This document shows positions 12,353 through 22,965 of a stretch of DNA of 64,000 nt, piece after piece. How positions within the stretch are numbered: the stretch's first letter is position 1; each line of letters starts with the position of its first letter. A program made the translations under genes and the position numbers. Below the pieces are notes generated by a model. The model was not told where the DNA came from and ran no database searches. It worked only from the letters and a program-made list of their open reading frames with translations. The DNA comes from Vicia villosa. Lineage: Eukaryota; Streptophyta; Magnoliopsida; Fabales; Fabaceae. Location: positions 107,865,692 through 107,929,691 of the forward strand of contig NC_081184.1 in assembly GCF_029867415.1 (NCBI RefSeq). The letters run 5' to 3'.

Positions 12353-15300
12353 TGTAATACGGTGAACTGACTTTTTATTAATCGGAATGTCGCGGTAAGC
12401 AAGAGTCGCCACCGACTTTTATTTTATCCAATTGGAAAGGCAAAAAGAACAGGAAAGACCTTTGAAAGATTTTGAGTTCGGGGGGTAAGTTATACAAAGG
12501 GAAGGTGTAAGGCACCCTTTGTATCCATGGTTATCCATGGGCTCTTAATTGCTTGGCTCACTTTGTTTTGTTTGAATTGTTTGAAAAGTGTCGTGTGTGA
12601 ATAGTAAAGAGATTTTGTTAAGGACTTTAGCTTGTAAATAAGCGTAGCCTTGTTTTGAAAATATTTGAAAGTTAGTGGAAAAAGAGTTTGAATTTGATTT
12701 TGAATTTGAAATAGAGCAAGCAATTAATAGCAACTACCTTAAGTTTTAAAGTTTTGTTCTTTTAGTCTTTCAGGTGAAAGGATCTATCCATACCATAAGA
12801 GGGCAGGAAGTCTTTCAATTGGATGTGGAAGGGTCGTCGGGAATAATCGTTCGCCATAAGACTGTCCCTAGCCATAAAGAGGGCAGGTAGTCTAAGGGAA
12901 GGATATAATAGTCATTTTATTCTTTAGGCATCATGCGAGGATACCTTAGCAATTTGGGGACAATCATTCTGTATAAGGCAACCTCGAGGGAGTTTCAATA
13001 ACTTTGAAGGCGACATTGCTTTAGGTATCCTCGGAATCGAGGGACTTTGACTATTTTAACAACTTAAAGGCAACAAGAAACAAGGCAGCAATTAATAGGC
13101 AATAGGCAACAAGAGAGGTTACCCTAGAGGTGAGTGTGTGCACCAATCACGTGATTGTATTCAGATAATATTTATCTTATAGTTATAGTTATCTAATTCT
13201 GTTAAAGGCTTGCACTCCCTAAGATTACTAACCACGCAGTTTAAAATTGCAGAAAATTAAAGGCGGAAAGATAAATGTCCTACGCTATTACAATAAACAC
13301 CTGCGGGGATGGGGGAAATTAAAAGACAACAGAAAACCCTTATAGGGTCACAAAAATAAAAGGGAAAAATTAATTTCCACATCTTCTTCGCCTTGATCTT
13401 CTTTGAATCTTTGATTGACTCTGATCATCTGAGAAAATAATAGAAAATAAATAGCAGTTAGTGTAGGAGAGATTCATCGACTATTTGTATAAGCCCTAAT
13501 TCAGTTTATAAGGAAAAAGGAGAAATGATATTTAAATAAAATAAAAAAAGAAAAGATTAGAAACTTAGCTTCTTGATTGGCATGGCGCGTAGTTGGAAGA
13601 TTTCTGATTAACCCTAAAAAGCATTGACATGAAGAAGAGAAGCGTTAGTGCATTTAAGATTCGTTAACTATAGGTATAAACCCTATTTCACAAAACAAAT
13701 AAATGGGATTGAACAAACCCTAAAAAGATAATGATGGGTAGATGAGCCAGAATAGAATATAATAATTATAAGGTTAAACCTAATATTTTAATTAATTAAG
13801 TGTATAAATAAAAATAAAAATTAAAGGATTGTAAAGAAAATCGAGTTTTCGATTTAAAAATAGATAATTATAAAACTATTATTTATATAAATGATTTATA
13901 GTAAAACAAATAAATAACAAAAGAATGATAAAAACAAAAACAAAAAAAAAAAAGAATAAAAGATAATTATGTAATTGAAAAATAAAAAAAAAAAAATAAA
14001 AAAAAATTTAGAGAAACTTAGCTTGGATCAGGTGTGTTGAGTTTGCGAAGGTCTATGGTGGACGTGTCCTTCAAGGCCTTTGGATTTGCATTTGCTGAAG
14101 ATCTGATGGTCATGCCTTGAAGGTCTACCATGATCACGTGTGTGGCCCCTGCGCTGGATCTATCGAATTTGCAATTATTAAAAATAATTGCGTTACCTGG
14201 GAATCGAACCCAGATCTTTGCAGACGCATGCTCTAACCACAAGCCATTCATGCTATCACTTTTTGCTGTTAACAACTCTGCAAAAAAAACAAGATATAGA
14301 AAAACGTGACAGAATAAATATATAAAAAAAAAATAACATAATGTCAATTGGTCACTTTGAGATTTAAGTGACTAAAAGACAAAAGTTTGCAAGGACCACT
14401 CGCACGACGCCACATGTCCGAAGCTAGAAGACAAAAGAACAATGGACCAACCATGTGATGACACGCGGTCATCTTCTTCATGCAAACAAAATTGCATCGT
14501 GAACCACCAGCCAAGAACACAAAATTATGTGACTTTCAAGCAATTTCCAATCAACATATCTCTCCCATCTCTTCATGAAATCGTACGAAATAAAAACCAA
14601 AATCGAAGAGCTCCAAATGGGGAACAATATAGAACCAATTATTTTCACAAATAAAGCATTTATCTTATAGAAAATAGAACAACAAGGCGTGGGTCTAACC
14701 TTTTGTATCCATAGAAAATAGTAAAACCTACAAAACTTAAATCCATAGAATATGATTATAATAAACACACAAAGAGTCTGGATCACCTATTTTGGTCCTT
14801 ACGAATTAAATGGTGCGGTTTATATTGCCTGAAAACACCTGTACACGGTAGTCGGAAGCATAGGACCTCGAAAGCCCTAACAATGGTGGAACGTCGTATC
14901 TGCCTCAAAGCTTCACGAAAACGGCTCTAATTTCTTCTAAGCATCATCATTAACTCAAATAGGTGGTTAGCTTATATCAAAACACAGTAAAACATGAATT
15001 TATAAAAAAATCAAAATATGCATGAAGATGGTGAATTGAACGTGAGCGTTATAAAGGTTATAGCCATCATGCATTGATCCAAACCTACTATATATCACCT
15101 TAGGAAGAGAACATGATGCTTGTTTGGCTCTAAAACTCCTTGTAATGATGAATACGAAAATTCACTATTCTTCGATATTCTTGACGCTTGGAAACCCTTG
15201 TCCCCTCTCTAATTTTCGTGCCCCTGGCTGCTGAGAATGTAAGATATATATAGAGAATAGGATTAGGTCAGAATCATGGAGAAATATCTTGCTTTTCTTT

Positions 15301-16434
15301 AGAAAAATATTTGGTTCAAATCTTGCACATAATCTTTCTATTTTTGCTCCTTCTCAATCCAATTTCTTTTCTTACGATTTTGGAATGATTATGTGGGATA
15401 TTTGACAAATAATTGAATCAATTCTAAAGACAAATCAAATCTTCTATTATTTTTATAATTTTATTTAATTAAATTATGATTTTAATGAATAAAATCTATA
15501 AAATAATAAATAAAAATAATAAAAATATAAAAGGTATATTCCATGGTCGTGGATGGGCTTAAGAAGGTGTTAGAACAAAAAGAAATCAAGCCCATTTAGA
15601 AGAAGAATCATTTTGGACCATATTTCTCTTTGTACACCTCTTGAAAATTGCTCAATTTGCACGTGTTGTAACCTTCTCAATTTTCAATATTTTTGAGTGT
15701 TCTTGGACCTTTTAGAAAGCTTTAAGAGTCCTCTAAAGGCTCCTTTTGGTTTCATCTCAATTGAGTCTACCATGTTCAAGTTATGAACTTTTGAAAAAGA
15801 CGACTTTTTGCGATCTCTTAGAAGGACCTGTAATGTTTTGGCCTATATCTCTTATGCGGAAGCATTTCTGGATCTTGGACCCAACATAAAAGTCGTAGAG
15901 AATTGAATTTCCTTGAAAATGAGATTTGGTTGAGGAATTTATGATAAAGTATGAGAGAGATACAATCAGTCAAAGTTGGGTTGACTTTTAGTTCAAAACC
16001 CTAAATTAGTAACTTGGACATTTGAAGACTTCGGAGCTTTCCTTGATAAATCATGATCAATACTTGATCAAATGATGAATTATACTTCATAATGAGGATG
16101 TTTACCAAAAATCAGAAGTTTTGCCTGTGGTTTGACCATAGTTTGACTTTTGGGTCAACCAGTCGATTACTGATCGTTTGGGCCATTGAATGAGCAATCT
16201 TTTGAATCAGAGCTTGAAACTTGGCATGAGGATAATTTGAAACATATGAGAGACCATGAAATCCACTTGAGGTATCAGAAGTTGATTTTACTTTGAGAGA
16301 AGCAAAACCCTAGTTGGAGGGTTTGTTGTTTAGGAGAGAGACTGCATGCTTCCTTCTTGTATATCTTTGAGCATTTGAAAGTCAGATTGACTGAAATATG
16401 AATAAATATGTTGGGCAAATTTTGGGGTATGACA
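12353..16434 (-). repeat. 5' LTR of the 13 kb Ogre-type element
   Basis: Near-identical copy of 3407-7487, one base longer in an A-tract near 13950. It contains the promoter-proximal half of the element. A TATA-like CTATATATATC lies on the minus strand near 15245-15256 and is a candidate core promoter only. Confidence 0.93.
14188..14252 (-). other. tRNA-derived sequence, second LTR copy
   Basis: Identical to the 5241-5305 copy: T-arm at 14197-14213, A-box-like word about 30 bp upstream on the minus strand, and the same adjacent 9 bp hairpin. Shortened anticodon region, so not a functional tRNA. Confidence 0.55.
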
Positions 16435-17100
16435 CCCGGTAACACGATGAGTATACACCAGATCATTCCCATCGAGTACCCACATATCTCACACTGATCA
16501 ATGAGTATACACCAGATCATTCCCATTGAGAGCAGTGAATATGCCTAGGTATCCCTTCCCACCAATGAGTATACACCAGATCATTCCCATTGGTGGCCAT
16601 CCACGGAGTATACACCAGATCATTCCCGCGTGGAGGGGGACTAATGTAATGCATAAAGATGACGACGTATGCAACGAGTATACACCAGATCATTCTCATT
16701 GCGTACTCGTTGATGCACAAATATCACGATATAGCATTCCATATAATGCATTTTAACAATTGTACATATTCATGCAATTTGTATATACATGGTCACACAT
16801 GGTATCATACAATATCAACACAATTCATAAGACATGTAAGCCTAAAGAGGCGCCCGGTTCACCAAATTGAACGGGACTGCACTCCGGGGAAAATTAGCAC
16901 AAAGTTCTATTTCCAACAGTTTGTCTTAATGTGCGTTAAATCTATCCAAAAATGGTATTTTAACGTCGGGATTAATTTTCCTAGATAGTGTATCTTATAA
17001 GCCATCCAACGGTACAAGGTTTGCATCAAATGGACGAATGAGCCAAAATTTATGAATTTCCGAAGTTGAAAAAATTCTCATTCAGACTAAGTAGTAATCA
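16435..17100 (+). mobile_element. Truncated Ty3/gypsy-type LTR, second piece
   Basis: Continuation of 2680-3406 after the Ogre-type insertion. The word CCCGG and then TAACACGATGAG resume the hairpin repeat interrupted at 3406. Sequence resembling an LTR interior continues to about 17100, with no recognisable LTR end. The boundary is a guess. Confidence 0.55.
16445..16706. repeat. Five hairpins with a constant loop and covarying stems
   Basis: Five copies of AGTATACACCAGATCATTCC (16450, 16504, 16568, 16607, 16677) are each flanked by arms that differ between copies but remain complementary. The arms are CGATG/CATCG, CAATG/CATTG, CCACCAATG/CATTGGTGG, TCCACG/CGTGGA, and GTATGCAACG/CATTGCGTAC (one mismatch and one wobble). 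Arm-to-arm spacing is 25 bp in all but the fourth copy. With the copy at 3358 there are six. The intervening DNA is unrelated between copies. Confidence 0.85.
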
Positions 17101-17295
17101 TTAATATTATACATATTTTTGTGATGGATAGAAAAGTTGTCCACTAAAAAAATCACCCTTCTCTCATTGCAATATCAGCAGTGGCACGTGCGATAGCAAA
17201 CCTAAAGAGACAAGAAACGGAATGTGAATCAACATAGCGGTTTTTGTGTTTTTGGTACTCCCAACCCACCCTAACTACAGCGAATACAGCATCAT
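17101..17295. other. Unassigned flank
   Basis: No gene or repeat recognised between the truncated LTR and the next element. Its last five bases, ATCAT, are the target duplication of that element. Confidence 0.5.
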
Positions 17296-17548
17296 TGTTA
17301 GGATGCTAATTTGGAACCCTAACAAACTAAAGAAAACTAAGAGAAATAAAAGTTAACTAATAAAAATAAACTTCATTTGTTTTCATTCATACCTAATGTC
17401 TCAATGAGACTACAATATATAGGACTTCTAGTGATAATAAACTTAAAGGCTCAAACACTACTAAAAGCCCAATTCAACCAAACCTTCAAAATAAAATAAA
17501 AACTAACATTATATTACTAATTAAAATATCTAATTGCACCTCTTATCA
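17296..17548 (-). repeat. 3' LTR of the gag-only element
   Basis: Starts TGTTAGGATGC and ends CACCTCTTATCA on the plus strand. Minus-strand GGGCGGCAA abuts it on the interior side and is the candidate purine tract, a weak one. A palindromic word GGTTCAATTTGAACC lies just inside. Confidence 0.92.
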
Positions 17549-17578
17549 TTGCCGCCCGGTTCAAATTGAACCTTGTCC

Positions 17579-18280
17579 TCAAGGTTCTAAAATTACTCCC
17601 GGATCCCATTGCTTAAACGGAACAATCATAACAAACAAAAATTCAACCACTAATGTTATTAACATTGTTGTGCTGGTTTCCAAAATTGAGAGTTCCTTGG
17701 CTAGAGTTTTCAAAGAGTTTATTTGATTAATCAACTTGATAAGTTTTGCAACTGTCAAAGATAGATCAGACCTTGGTATTAGCACCAGAAACTCTTGTGC
17801 AGATACAAATGATTTCCTATTTTGCTGAGACAATAATGGAGCAATTGTCCATGATTTGTTAGCACACAAAAATTCATCTTTTCTACTCAAGTCCCTTGCT
17901 CCAAGACTTAGCAGCAAAATCATGTTTTCAAAATTGCCATTAATTGTAAAGTCACTACAATCATTGTGAGATAGGAGTTTTCTCCCTGTATTGGACAATC
18001 GTTGCCTAACAACAGTTTTTGAGGAAGTGGTTTGTTGACCTTTGGAAAGTGTTGTAGATGTCTCAATGTTTGCTCCATATTGAGAATCTTCTACCAAACA
18101 AGTAACTAAGGGAGTTCCAAAGATCTTCCTGTCTCCACCCTTCACATTATCCGAATGTTGATGCACTATTTCTAAGTTTGTTTTCTTGAATCGATAGGCC
18201 ACAATATGTTCTTCATCCTTGATTGAAGTCAATGACTCCAACAGATCCTCTAGATATGGATAAATCTTATGCTCATAAAC
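17579..18280 (-). pseudogene. C-terminal part of the gag-only element's frame, after an amber stop
   Basis: This is in the same frame as the ORF at 18281-20026, separated from it by a single TAG at 18281-18283. It reads on without another stop for about 230 codons to 17579. It begins VYEHKIYPYLEDLLE immediately after the stop and ends with a QWDPG motif, a C-terminal word I associate with plant gag-like proteins of gag-only elements. No zinc knuckle or enzyme motif is visible. The stop could be a mutation or a read-through signal. The sequence alone cannot tell. Confidence 0.6.
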
Positions 18281-20026
18281 CTATGCAAGCAAAAACATTT
18301 TAGCACTCTTCCAGCAGCATGCAGCGCCTAATGCTTGGCAAAAATATCTGTAGCAACCATGCTTCAGAACACTCACTAGGTACGGCATGGGAAGACCACT
18401 CCCATCACAATAAAAGACAGCAACTGTCATGTTCCATAAAAGGATAATTCCTAAGTATTCTATAGAGAAAATGGAGCCATCAAAAGATTCCCAATAAAGA
18501 ACACTTATCTCTTGGTCTCCCAAACTTTGATCTAAATTATCTGTTGGGAAATTGGTGTCCATTTCAGAACTGTTATCACAATCATATTGCAATTCTAGAT
18601 CATTTTTACCATCAAGGAACACAATTTTAGCTTCAGAAACTTCCCAAAGAATTAGCAGTCCATCCTGGATATAACTATCATTTAAAACACCAACTAAAGG
18701 CCCTTGACTTTGTAGGAACTCCAAGTATTTGTAAGGAAATTGCTTATAAGAAATCAAAATTCCTTCAACATTATCACTGCCAATCATCTCGAGTCTTCCA
18801 TCTCTTAACTGTGTTTTCGTTCTAAATATGGTTTTCCCCGAGAAACATGTAACACCAACAGCGACACGACCTTTCATCGAGTGGTGTGGTCCAGGGTCAA
18901 AAACCAGAGTGGCTGTTAGTAGCAGTTTTGCAAAGTTCATACTACATTTCTTGAGTTCAACCCCCATAAGATGTGTTAAATTTGACATCAAAAAAATGAT
19001 ATGTGCAAATAATCTTGAAGAAAAATACCTTGTGATAATCATTGTTGTGGATGTAAGTGGAGTTTTAGGTGGCCCTGCGTCATATGGCTCGGTGTTAGGG
19101 ATTACAGCATCCCACACAATTATGGATCTTTTTGAATCTGTCAGAGACAACAATAACTTCTCATCAGTCTCAAACGAGTTGAAACATGATGTCTTCGATG
19201 GTGATGGAGAAGTGGAACAAAACTTCAACTCCGAATTCGACTCCTCCGCGAACACTTTGGGTTGCTCCGATTGTGTTCTACACATATTTCGTGGTTCTTC
19301 TAAATATTCCTCAATGGTTGCACGACTTAGATCTGTAGCAACACTTTGATCAGGTGGTTTCAAGGGTGGCGGCGGTACCGGAGATTGATCGGCAAGCATT
19401 GCCAAGGGTGGCTCCAGTGGTGGGTTCTCTTTATCGATTAGAAGAATAGGGTTGTCCAAATCTTGTTGTTTTGCTTCAAAGTAAATGGGTTTTAGAGAAT
19501 AATTTGTGACGAAGGGGGTGGAAAGTGTTAACGATGGATGTTGAACGGAAGTTAGGAAGTTAGGGTTTTGAACAGAAGAGGGTGGTTTGTGTAAAGATAC
19601 ATTTATGAGATTGCTAACATTGGATGGGACTATGTCTAAAGTATTTAACCTTATAGGCAACTCACCTTCCGATTTATCCCAACTAGTAAGTTTGTAGCTT
19701 ATATCAGCAACATGTTCCTCTTCCTCTTGTTCCGTATGTACTAGTTGAAGCTCCTGGTGTGGCTCTTCTTCTTCATCGTCCAGCGGTAAAATAGGTCTCC
19801 ATTCCGGCTTGAATCTCCATAATAATGCTGTTGTAAAAGTATCCCAATTATATCTGCGATGAACACGAGACCACCATATCCACCATGTGAAAGCAGGACC
19901 TCTCAATGCTCCAACAACTTTCAAAACCTTCAATGACTTGGGTGTTTCATGCTCCTTGAAAAATTTCTCAAAACAAAGAATCCACCAATAGACATCTTCT
20001 TCTCCATCAAACAATAATATTGTCAT
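18281..20026 (-). CDS. Gag-like protein of the short LTR element
   Basis: An open frame of 581 codons from the first ATG after the primer-binding region. Residues about 6-80 carry the plant retrotransposon gag-like fold signature: FDGEEDVYWW, then ALRGPAFTWW, then LLWRFKPEW. In other elements this domain packages the RNA. Residues about 85-120 are very acidic (DDEEEEP and TEQEEEEH). The middle is rich in proline and serine (PVPPPPLKPP). The last 150 residues match no domain I recognise. A further upstream extension would need a non-ATG start inside the primer-binding site, so I chose ATG at 20026. The frame ends at an amber codon and continues beyond it in 17579-18280. A 173-codon antisense frame (18828-19349) is a shadow. 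Confidence 0.75.
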   Translation of the reverse strand: MTILLFDGEEDVYWWILCFEKFFKEHETPKSLKVLKVVGALRGPAFTWWIWWSRVHRRYNWDTFTTALLWRFKPEWRPILPLDDEEEEPHQELQLVHTEQEEEEHVADISYKLTSWDKSEGELPIRLNTLDIVPSNVSNLINVSLHKPPSSVQNPNFLTSVQHPSLTLSTPFVTNYSLKPIYFEAKQQDLDNPILLIDKENPPLEPPLAMLADQSPVPPPPLKPPDQSVATDLSRATIEEYLEEPRNMCRTQSEQPKVFAEESNSELKFCSTSPSPSKTSCFNSFETDEKLLLSLTDSKRSIIVWDAVIPNTEPYDAGPPKTPLTSTTMIITRYFSSRLFAHIIFLMSNLTHLMGVELKKCSMNFAKLLLTATLVFDPGPHHSMKGRVAVGVTCFSGKTIFRTKTQLRDGRLEMIGSDNVEGILISYKQFPYKYLEFLQSQGPLVGVLNDSYIQDGLLILWEVSEAKIVFLDGKNDLELQYDCDNSSEMDTNFPTDNLDQSLGDQEISVLYWESFDGSIFSIEYLGIILLWNMTVAVFYCDGSGLPMPYLVSVLKHGCYRYFCQALGAACCWKSAKMFLLA

Positions 20027-20046
20027 GGATTTAAACAGAAGTGAGA

Positions 20047-20064
20047 TCGAAAATGAAAGCACCA
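20047..20064 (-). other. Putative primer-binding site of the gag-only element
   Basis: Minus-strand TGGTGCTTTCATTTTCGA lies two bases inside the 5' LTR, the usual position, and begins TGG as expected for pairing with a tRNA CCA end. I cannot name the tRNA. Confidence 0.55.
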
Positions 20065-20066
20065 AT

Positions 20067-20319
20067 TGTTAGGATGCTAATTTGGAACCCTAACAAACTA
20101 AAGAAAACTAAGAGAAATAAAAGTTAACTAATAAAAATAAACTTCATTTGTTTTCATTCATACCTAATGTCTCAATGAGACTACAATATATATGACTTCT
20201 AGTGATAATAAACTTAAAGGCTCAAACACTACTAAAAGCCCAATTCAACCAAACCTTCAAAATAAAATAAAAACTAACATTATATTACTAATTAAAATAT
20301 CTAATTGCACCTCTTATCA
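20067..20319 (-). repeat. 5' LTR of the gag-only element
   Basis: Direct copy of 17296-17548 with one visible difference (T instead of G in the TATATATGACTT context). The target duplication ATCAT follows at 20320-20324. Confidence 0.92.
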
Positions 20320-20467
20320 ATCATCCACTGTTAGGTATTGCTCCAAGATGAATATTCATTCTTGTTCTCTGAAGTATTCTCATGTTCGTGTTCGCGTTCG
20401 CGTTCGGACACTCCTAGGTAGTTTTTTTTTTTTTTTTTTGAAATTTCGTCGTTAGGGTTTTGTAATA

Positions 20468-21624
20468 ATGGATTACAACCGAGACAACAACGTCGTTGAA
20501 ATCATCACTGGCGGCGGTGGTGTTGATATCTAGTCGAGTGACCAAGCAGATTGGGCAATGGAAAATGAGTATCCATACTAGAACGGAAACGAAGCTGGTG
20601 AAACAACGCCGTCTTCGAACTCCAATTGAGAGAGATAACAGAGTTCGGGAATCGAGCCCCGAATAAGAAATCGAGACGGAGTTCTCAAGATGGAGGAAAT
20701 GGTGGCGGTGTCGGATCCAATCGAGCGAAAGCAATGTGGAAGTTGTTCTTTAAGATGAAACTATGATGCAAGTTTTATGTGGGGACTAGTGTTGAAAAGC
20801 TTCGTTGGCCGCCAACGAACTGAAGAAATTATGGTGGCACATGAGGAAGAGAGGAACGTGCAAGAAGTTATGGTGGCACACGAGGAAGAGAGGGACGTGC
20901 TTGAGTAGTGGCGGTAGTGGTGTTGTTCTGGGGGCACATATGGTGGTAGTGGTGGTGTTGTTGTTGCGGCTAGTGCATCGGCGGCTGGAAATGGACCCTT
21001 TTTGAAGCCTTCAAATTGGAAAACTAGGATTTGCAATAAGTGGGAAACACAAATCACTAGAATAAAAAACCCTGTCTGAGTGTCTGTAATAGATGAGAAA
21101 AGAATAGTTTCATGAGTGACAGGTTCAGAATGAATAGATGGAAGCTTAGATCTAGTATGTGTTGTCAGATGGTGCCTATAACGGTCATGCTGAATCTGTA
21201 AATTTCATTGTCAAATCAAACATGAACATATATTTACACTCAAGAACAATTTCTCAGATTAATACATGAGTGTTCTATTTGCTTAAATTTATTATCTTTA
21301 AGAAAGACATATAAGATATATTTATTTGATATTGTGACCGCCGAGTTACACAGATATGGAGGTGGGCTTATGGAAGGAGAAAGCAGAGACAGTGTTTCTG
21401 TTGTTGTGTCCGACGCAAAACAGGGAGTATCGTCAAATAATCACGTGGATAATGTGGTTGTATCAATTCCACCTATTGCTCATTCAGATGTTTATCATAT
21501 TGGAGTCTTCTCACAAAGACCTTCCATTGCGAGTCAGCAACCACGACAGAGAGCTCATCGTAAGTGGAGAGGTCCAGACAAAATCAATAGGATATACGGC
21601 GATTGGATCGATGACTTCGACTAG
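20468..21624 (+). pseudogene. CCCH zinc-finger protein pseudogene (C3H12-like)
   Basis: The N-terminus starts at ATG 20468 (MDYNRDNNVVEIITGGGGVD) and the C-terminus (ELHRYGGGLMEGESRD ... GPDKINRIYGDWIDDFD, ending at 21624) resembles plant C3H12-type proteins, which bind nucleic acid through CCCH fingers. The copy is dead. The first in-frame stop is TAG at 20531, and more follow at the TAC-TAG and AAT-TGA codons within 150 bp. The segment that should hold finger 1 is frame-shifted. The words EEIMVAHEEERNV and EVMVAHEEERDV are an internal duplication. NWKTRICNKWE is present near 21010-21045, but the finger after it is missing. About 290 bp of intron-like DNA precedes the last exon at about 21335. 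It lies just downstream of the gag-only element. Assignment is from remembered family sequence, not a search. Confidence 0.75.
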
Positions 21625-22733
21625 AGGTATAATAACTTATATTCCCAATCTAATAAACATGGAAAATGAATGATGATGAGGACTTATGTATCACCATGTT
21701 GCTGAATAAACTATGATTTCCATTCCCATCTTGTTATATTATCTACTGGCTTGTGTGATCCTTAGCTTCCAGCACATGTAGCACTCTGTTCAATTCGCAG
21801 ATAATCGTTCCGTGCACTTATGTTTTGGTGAAGGATCAATATTTCTTTTCAAGTTTTTTTAAGTTTTGAATGTAACAATGGCTTCCTTGTTTGTGCATCA
21901 GACTGCACCCCACATAATTGTTCTTCTGTTAGCTCGTGTTCTATCTTTGTTACCTCATGTTAGATCTAATAGGAGGTTATATTTGGATGTAATAAATGAT
22001 AATGAAATTGAGTGGTATGAAATCACATTATATTGTTTGTATTTGAGTGTTATAGAATATGATTGAACTTATTTGCATGTCCATCTATTTCTCTCTAGAG
22101 GTATGCAATGAAATGGAACTTATTGGTTACATAATTAAACTTAAACCCCTGTTTTTCATTTCAACATTTCAACGGTTTATTCTTCTCTTTTTTATGTTGT
22201 TTCTTCATGCATGTATACTTGTTTTTATATTGTAATCTTTCACCTTTATAAATCTCATTAAGGTGTCAACTTCTAACATTAATACATATTTGAACTAGTT
22301 ATCCTTGCTGCTCTTTTTCTATGGAACATGTTCACAAAAAGTTACACATGTTTGTTTGGAGTTCAAGTACTTCACCTGTTTTTGAAGGGAATCTTAAACA
22401 TGCTGTTAATAGAGCTGAATTTGAAATGCAGGTGTTAATGAATTGATTGAGAACATGAGTCTGAGTATATATTAGCCTACATAAGAAAATGGATTTTGAA
22501 GGAGAGAATGTAAACAAAAACAAACAGATGCCACCAGCAAGTGTCATGACAAGCTCATTCTCATCATGATTTGGAGAAAACTCATTCAAAATCCTAATAC
22601 CTACTCAAGTCTTTTAGGCCTTGTTTGGTCTCTAAAATCATTTAAGTACCATAAATATCTTATAAACTATTGTAACAGTTGAATTGTTAAAAATGTTAAC
22701 GATTTTTTTTATATTGTGAATGAACCATTACAG
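21625..22733. other. Intergenic stretch, no gene seen
   Basis: AT-rich sequence between the zinc-finger pseudogene and the PIN fragment. The first few hundred bases may be decayed 3' untranslated region. Short frames here (for example 21866-22066 and 22332-22589) show no domain. Confidence 0.5.
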
Positions 22734-22965
22734 GTGGCACATTGAAATGCTGTCGATTGTAAAAGGTTTGATCTTGATACTATCGGATGCTGGACTTGGA
22801 ATGACCGTGTTCAGTCTAGGTTTGTTCATGGCATTACATCCTAAGTTGATTGCATGTGGTAAAAGAGTTACTACATTTTCTACGGCAGTTAGGTTCTTAA
22901 CCGGATCAGTTGTGATCGCGACATCCTCAATCACTGTGTCTTACATGTTATACTTATTGAGGTCA
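22734..22965 (+). pseudogene. Orphan exon of a PIN auxin efflux carrier
   Basis: After an intron-type acceptor (TTACAG at 22728-22733) the frame reads [12 protein letters not shown], then [20 protein letters not shown], then KLIACGK and AVRFLTG. This is the conserved internal exon of PIN proteins, which export auxin across membranes. Canonical residues are replaced (for example [14 protein letters not shown] Gln to His). After ITV (about 22938) similarity stops, where GLRG or GIRG would be expected. No other PIN exon is visible on either side, so this is a captured or relict fragment and not a gene. A working PIN has ten or so membrane spans, of which this covers about two. Confidence 0.8.

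Larger units (their letters stand above)
3407..16434 (-). mobile_element. Ogre-type LTR retrotransposon, non-autonomous, 13.0 kb
   Basis: Two direct repeats of 4081 and 4082 bp (3407-7487 and 12353-16434) bound a 4.87 kb interior. CCCGG precedes the element (3402-3406) and follows it (16435-16439), so the 5 bp target duplication is intact. Read on the minus strand, the LTR starts TGTCATACCCC. A primer-binding site and a purine tract lie in the expected places, so 12353-16434 is the 5' LTR. The interior shows no gag, protease, RT or integrase, only tandem repeats and low-complexity DNA. It must rely on enzymes from another element. The LTRs differ by one substitution near 4130/13077 and one A in a homopolymer, as far as I could read, so insertion is recent. 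Confidence 0.93.
17296..20319 (-). mobile_element. Short gag-only LTR retrotransposon, 3.0 kb
   Basis: LTRs of 253 bp (17296-17548 and 20067-20319) have TG...CA ends and differ at one base only (near 17420/20191). ATCAT flanks both sides (17291-17295, 20320-20324). The single long frame on the minus strand encodes a gag-like domain. No protease, RT, RNase H or integrase is present, so this is a non-autonomous element of TRIM/LARD-like organisation with a protein. The similarity of the LTRs and the intact target duplication indicate recent movement, and therefore mobilisation by another element. Confidence 0.92.

Noticed and set aside
16445..16706. A CRISPR-like array
   Set aside because: Plant nuclear sequence. 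Spacers are irregular and the repeats are hairpins inside an LTR.
16275..16988. Overlapping frames with repeated MGMIWCIL-type peptides
   Set aside because: They are translations of the hairpin loop repeat on either strand.
18828..19349. A 173-codon plus-strand gene
   Set aside because: It lies antisense to the gag-like frame and has no domain of its own.
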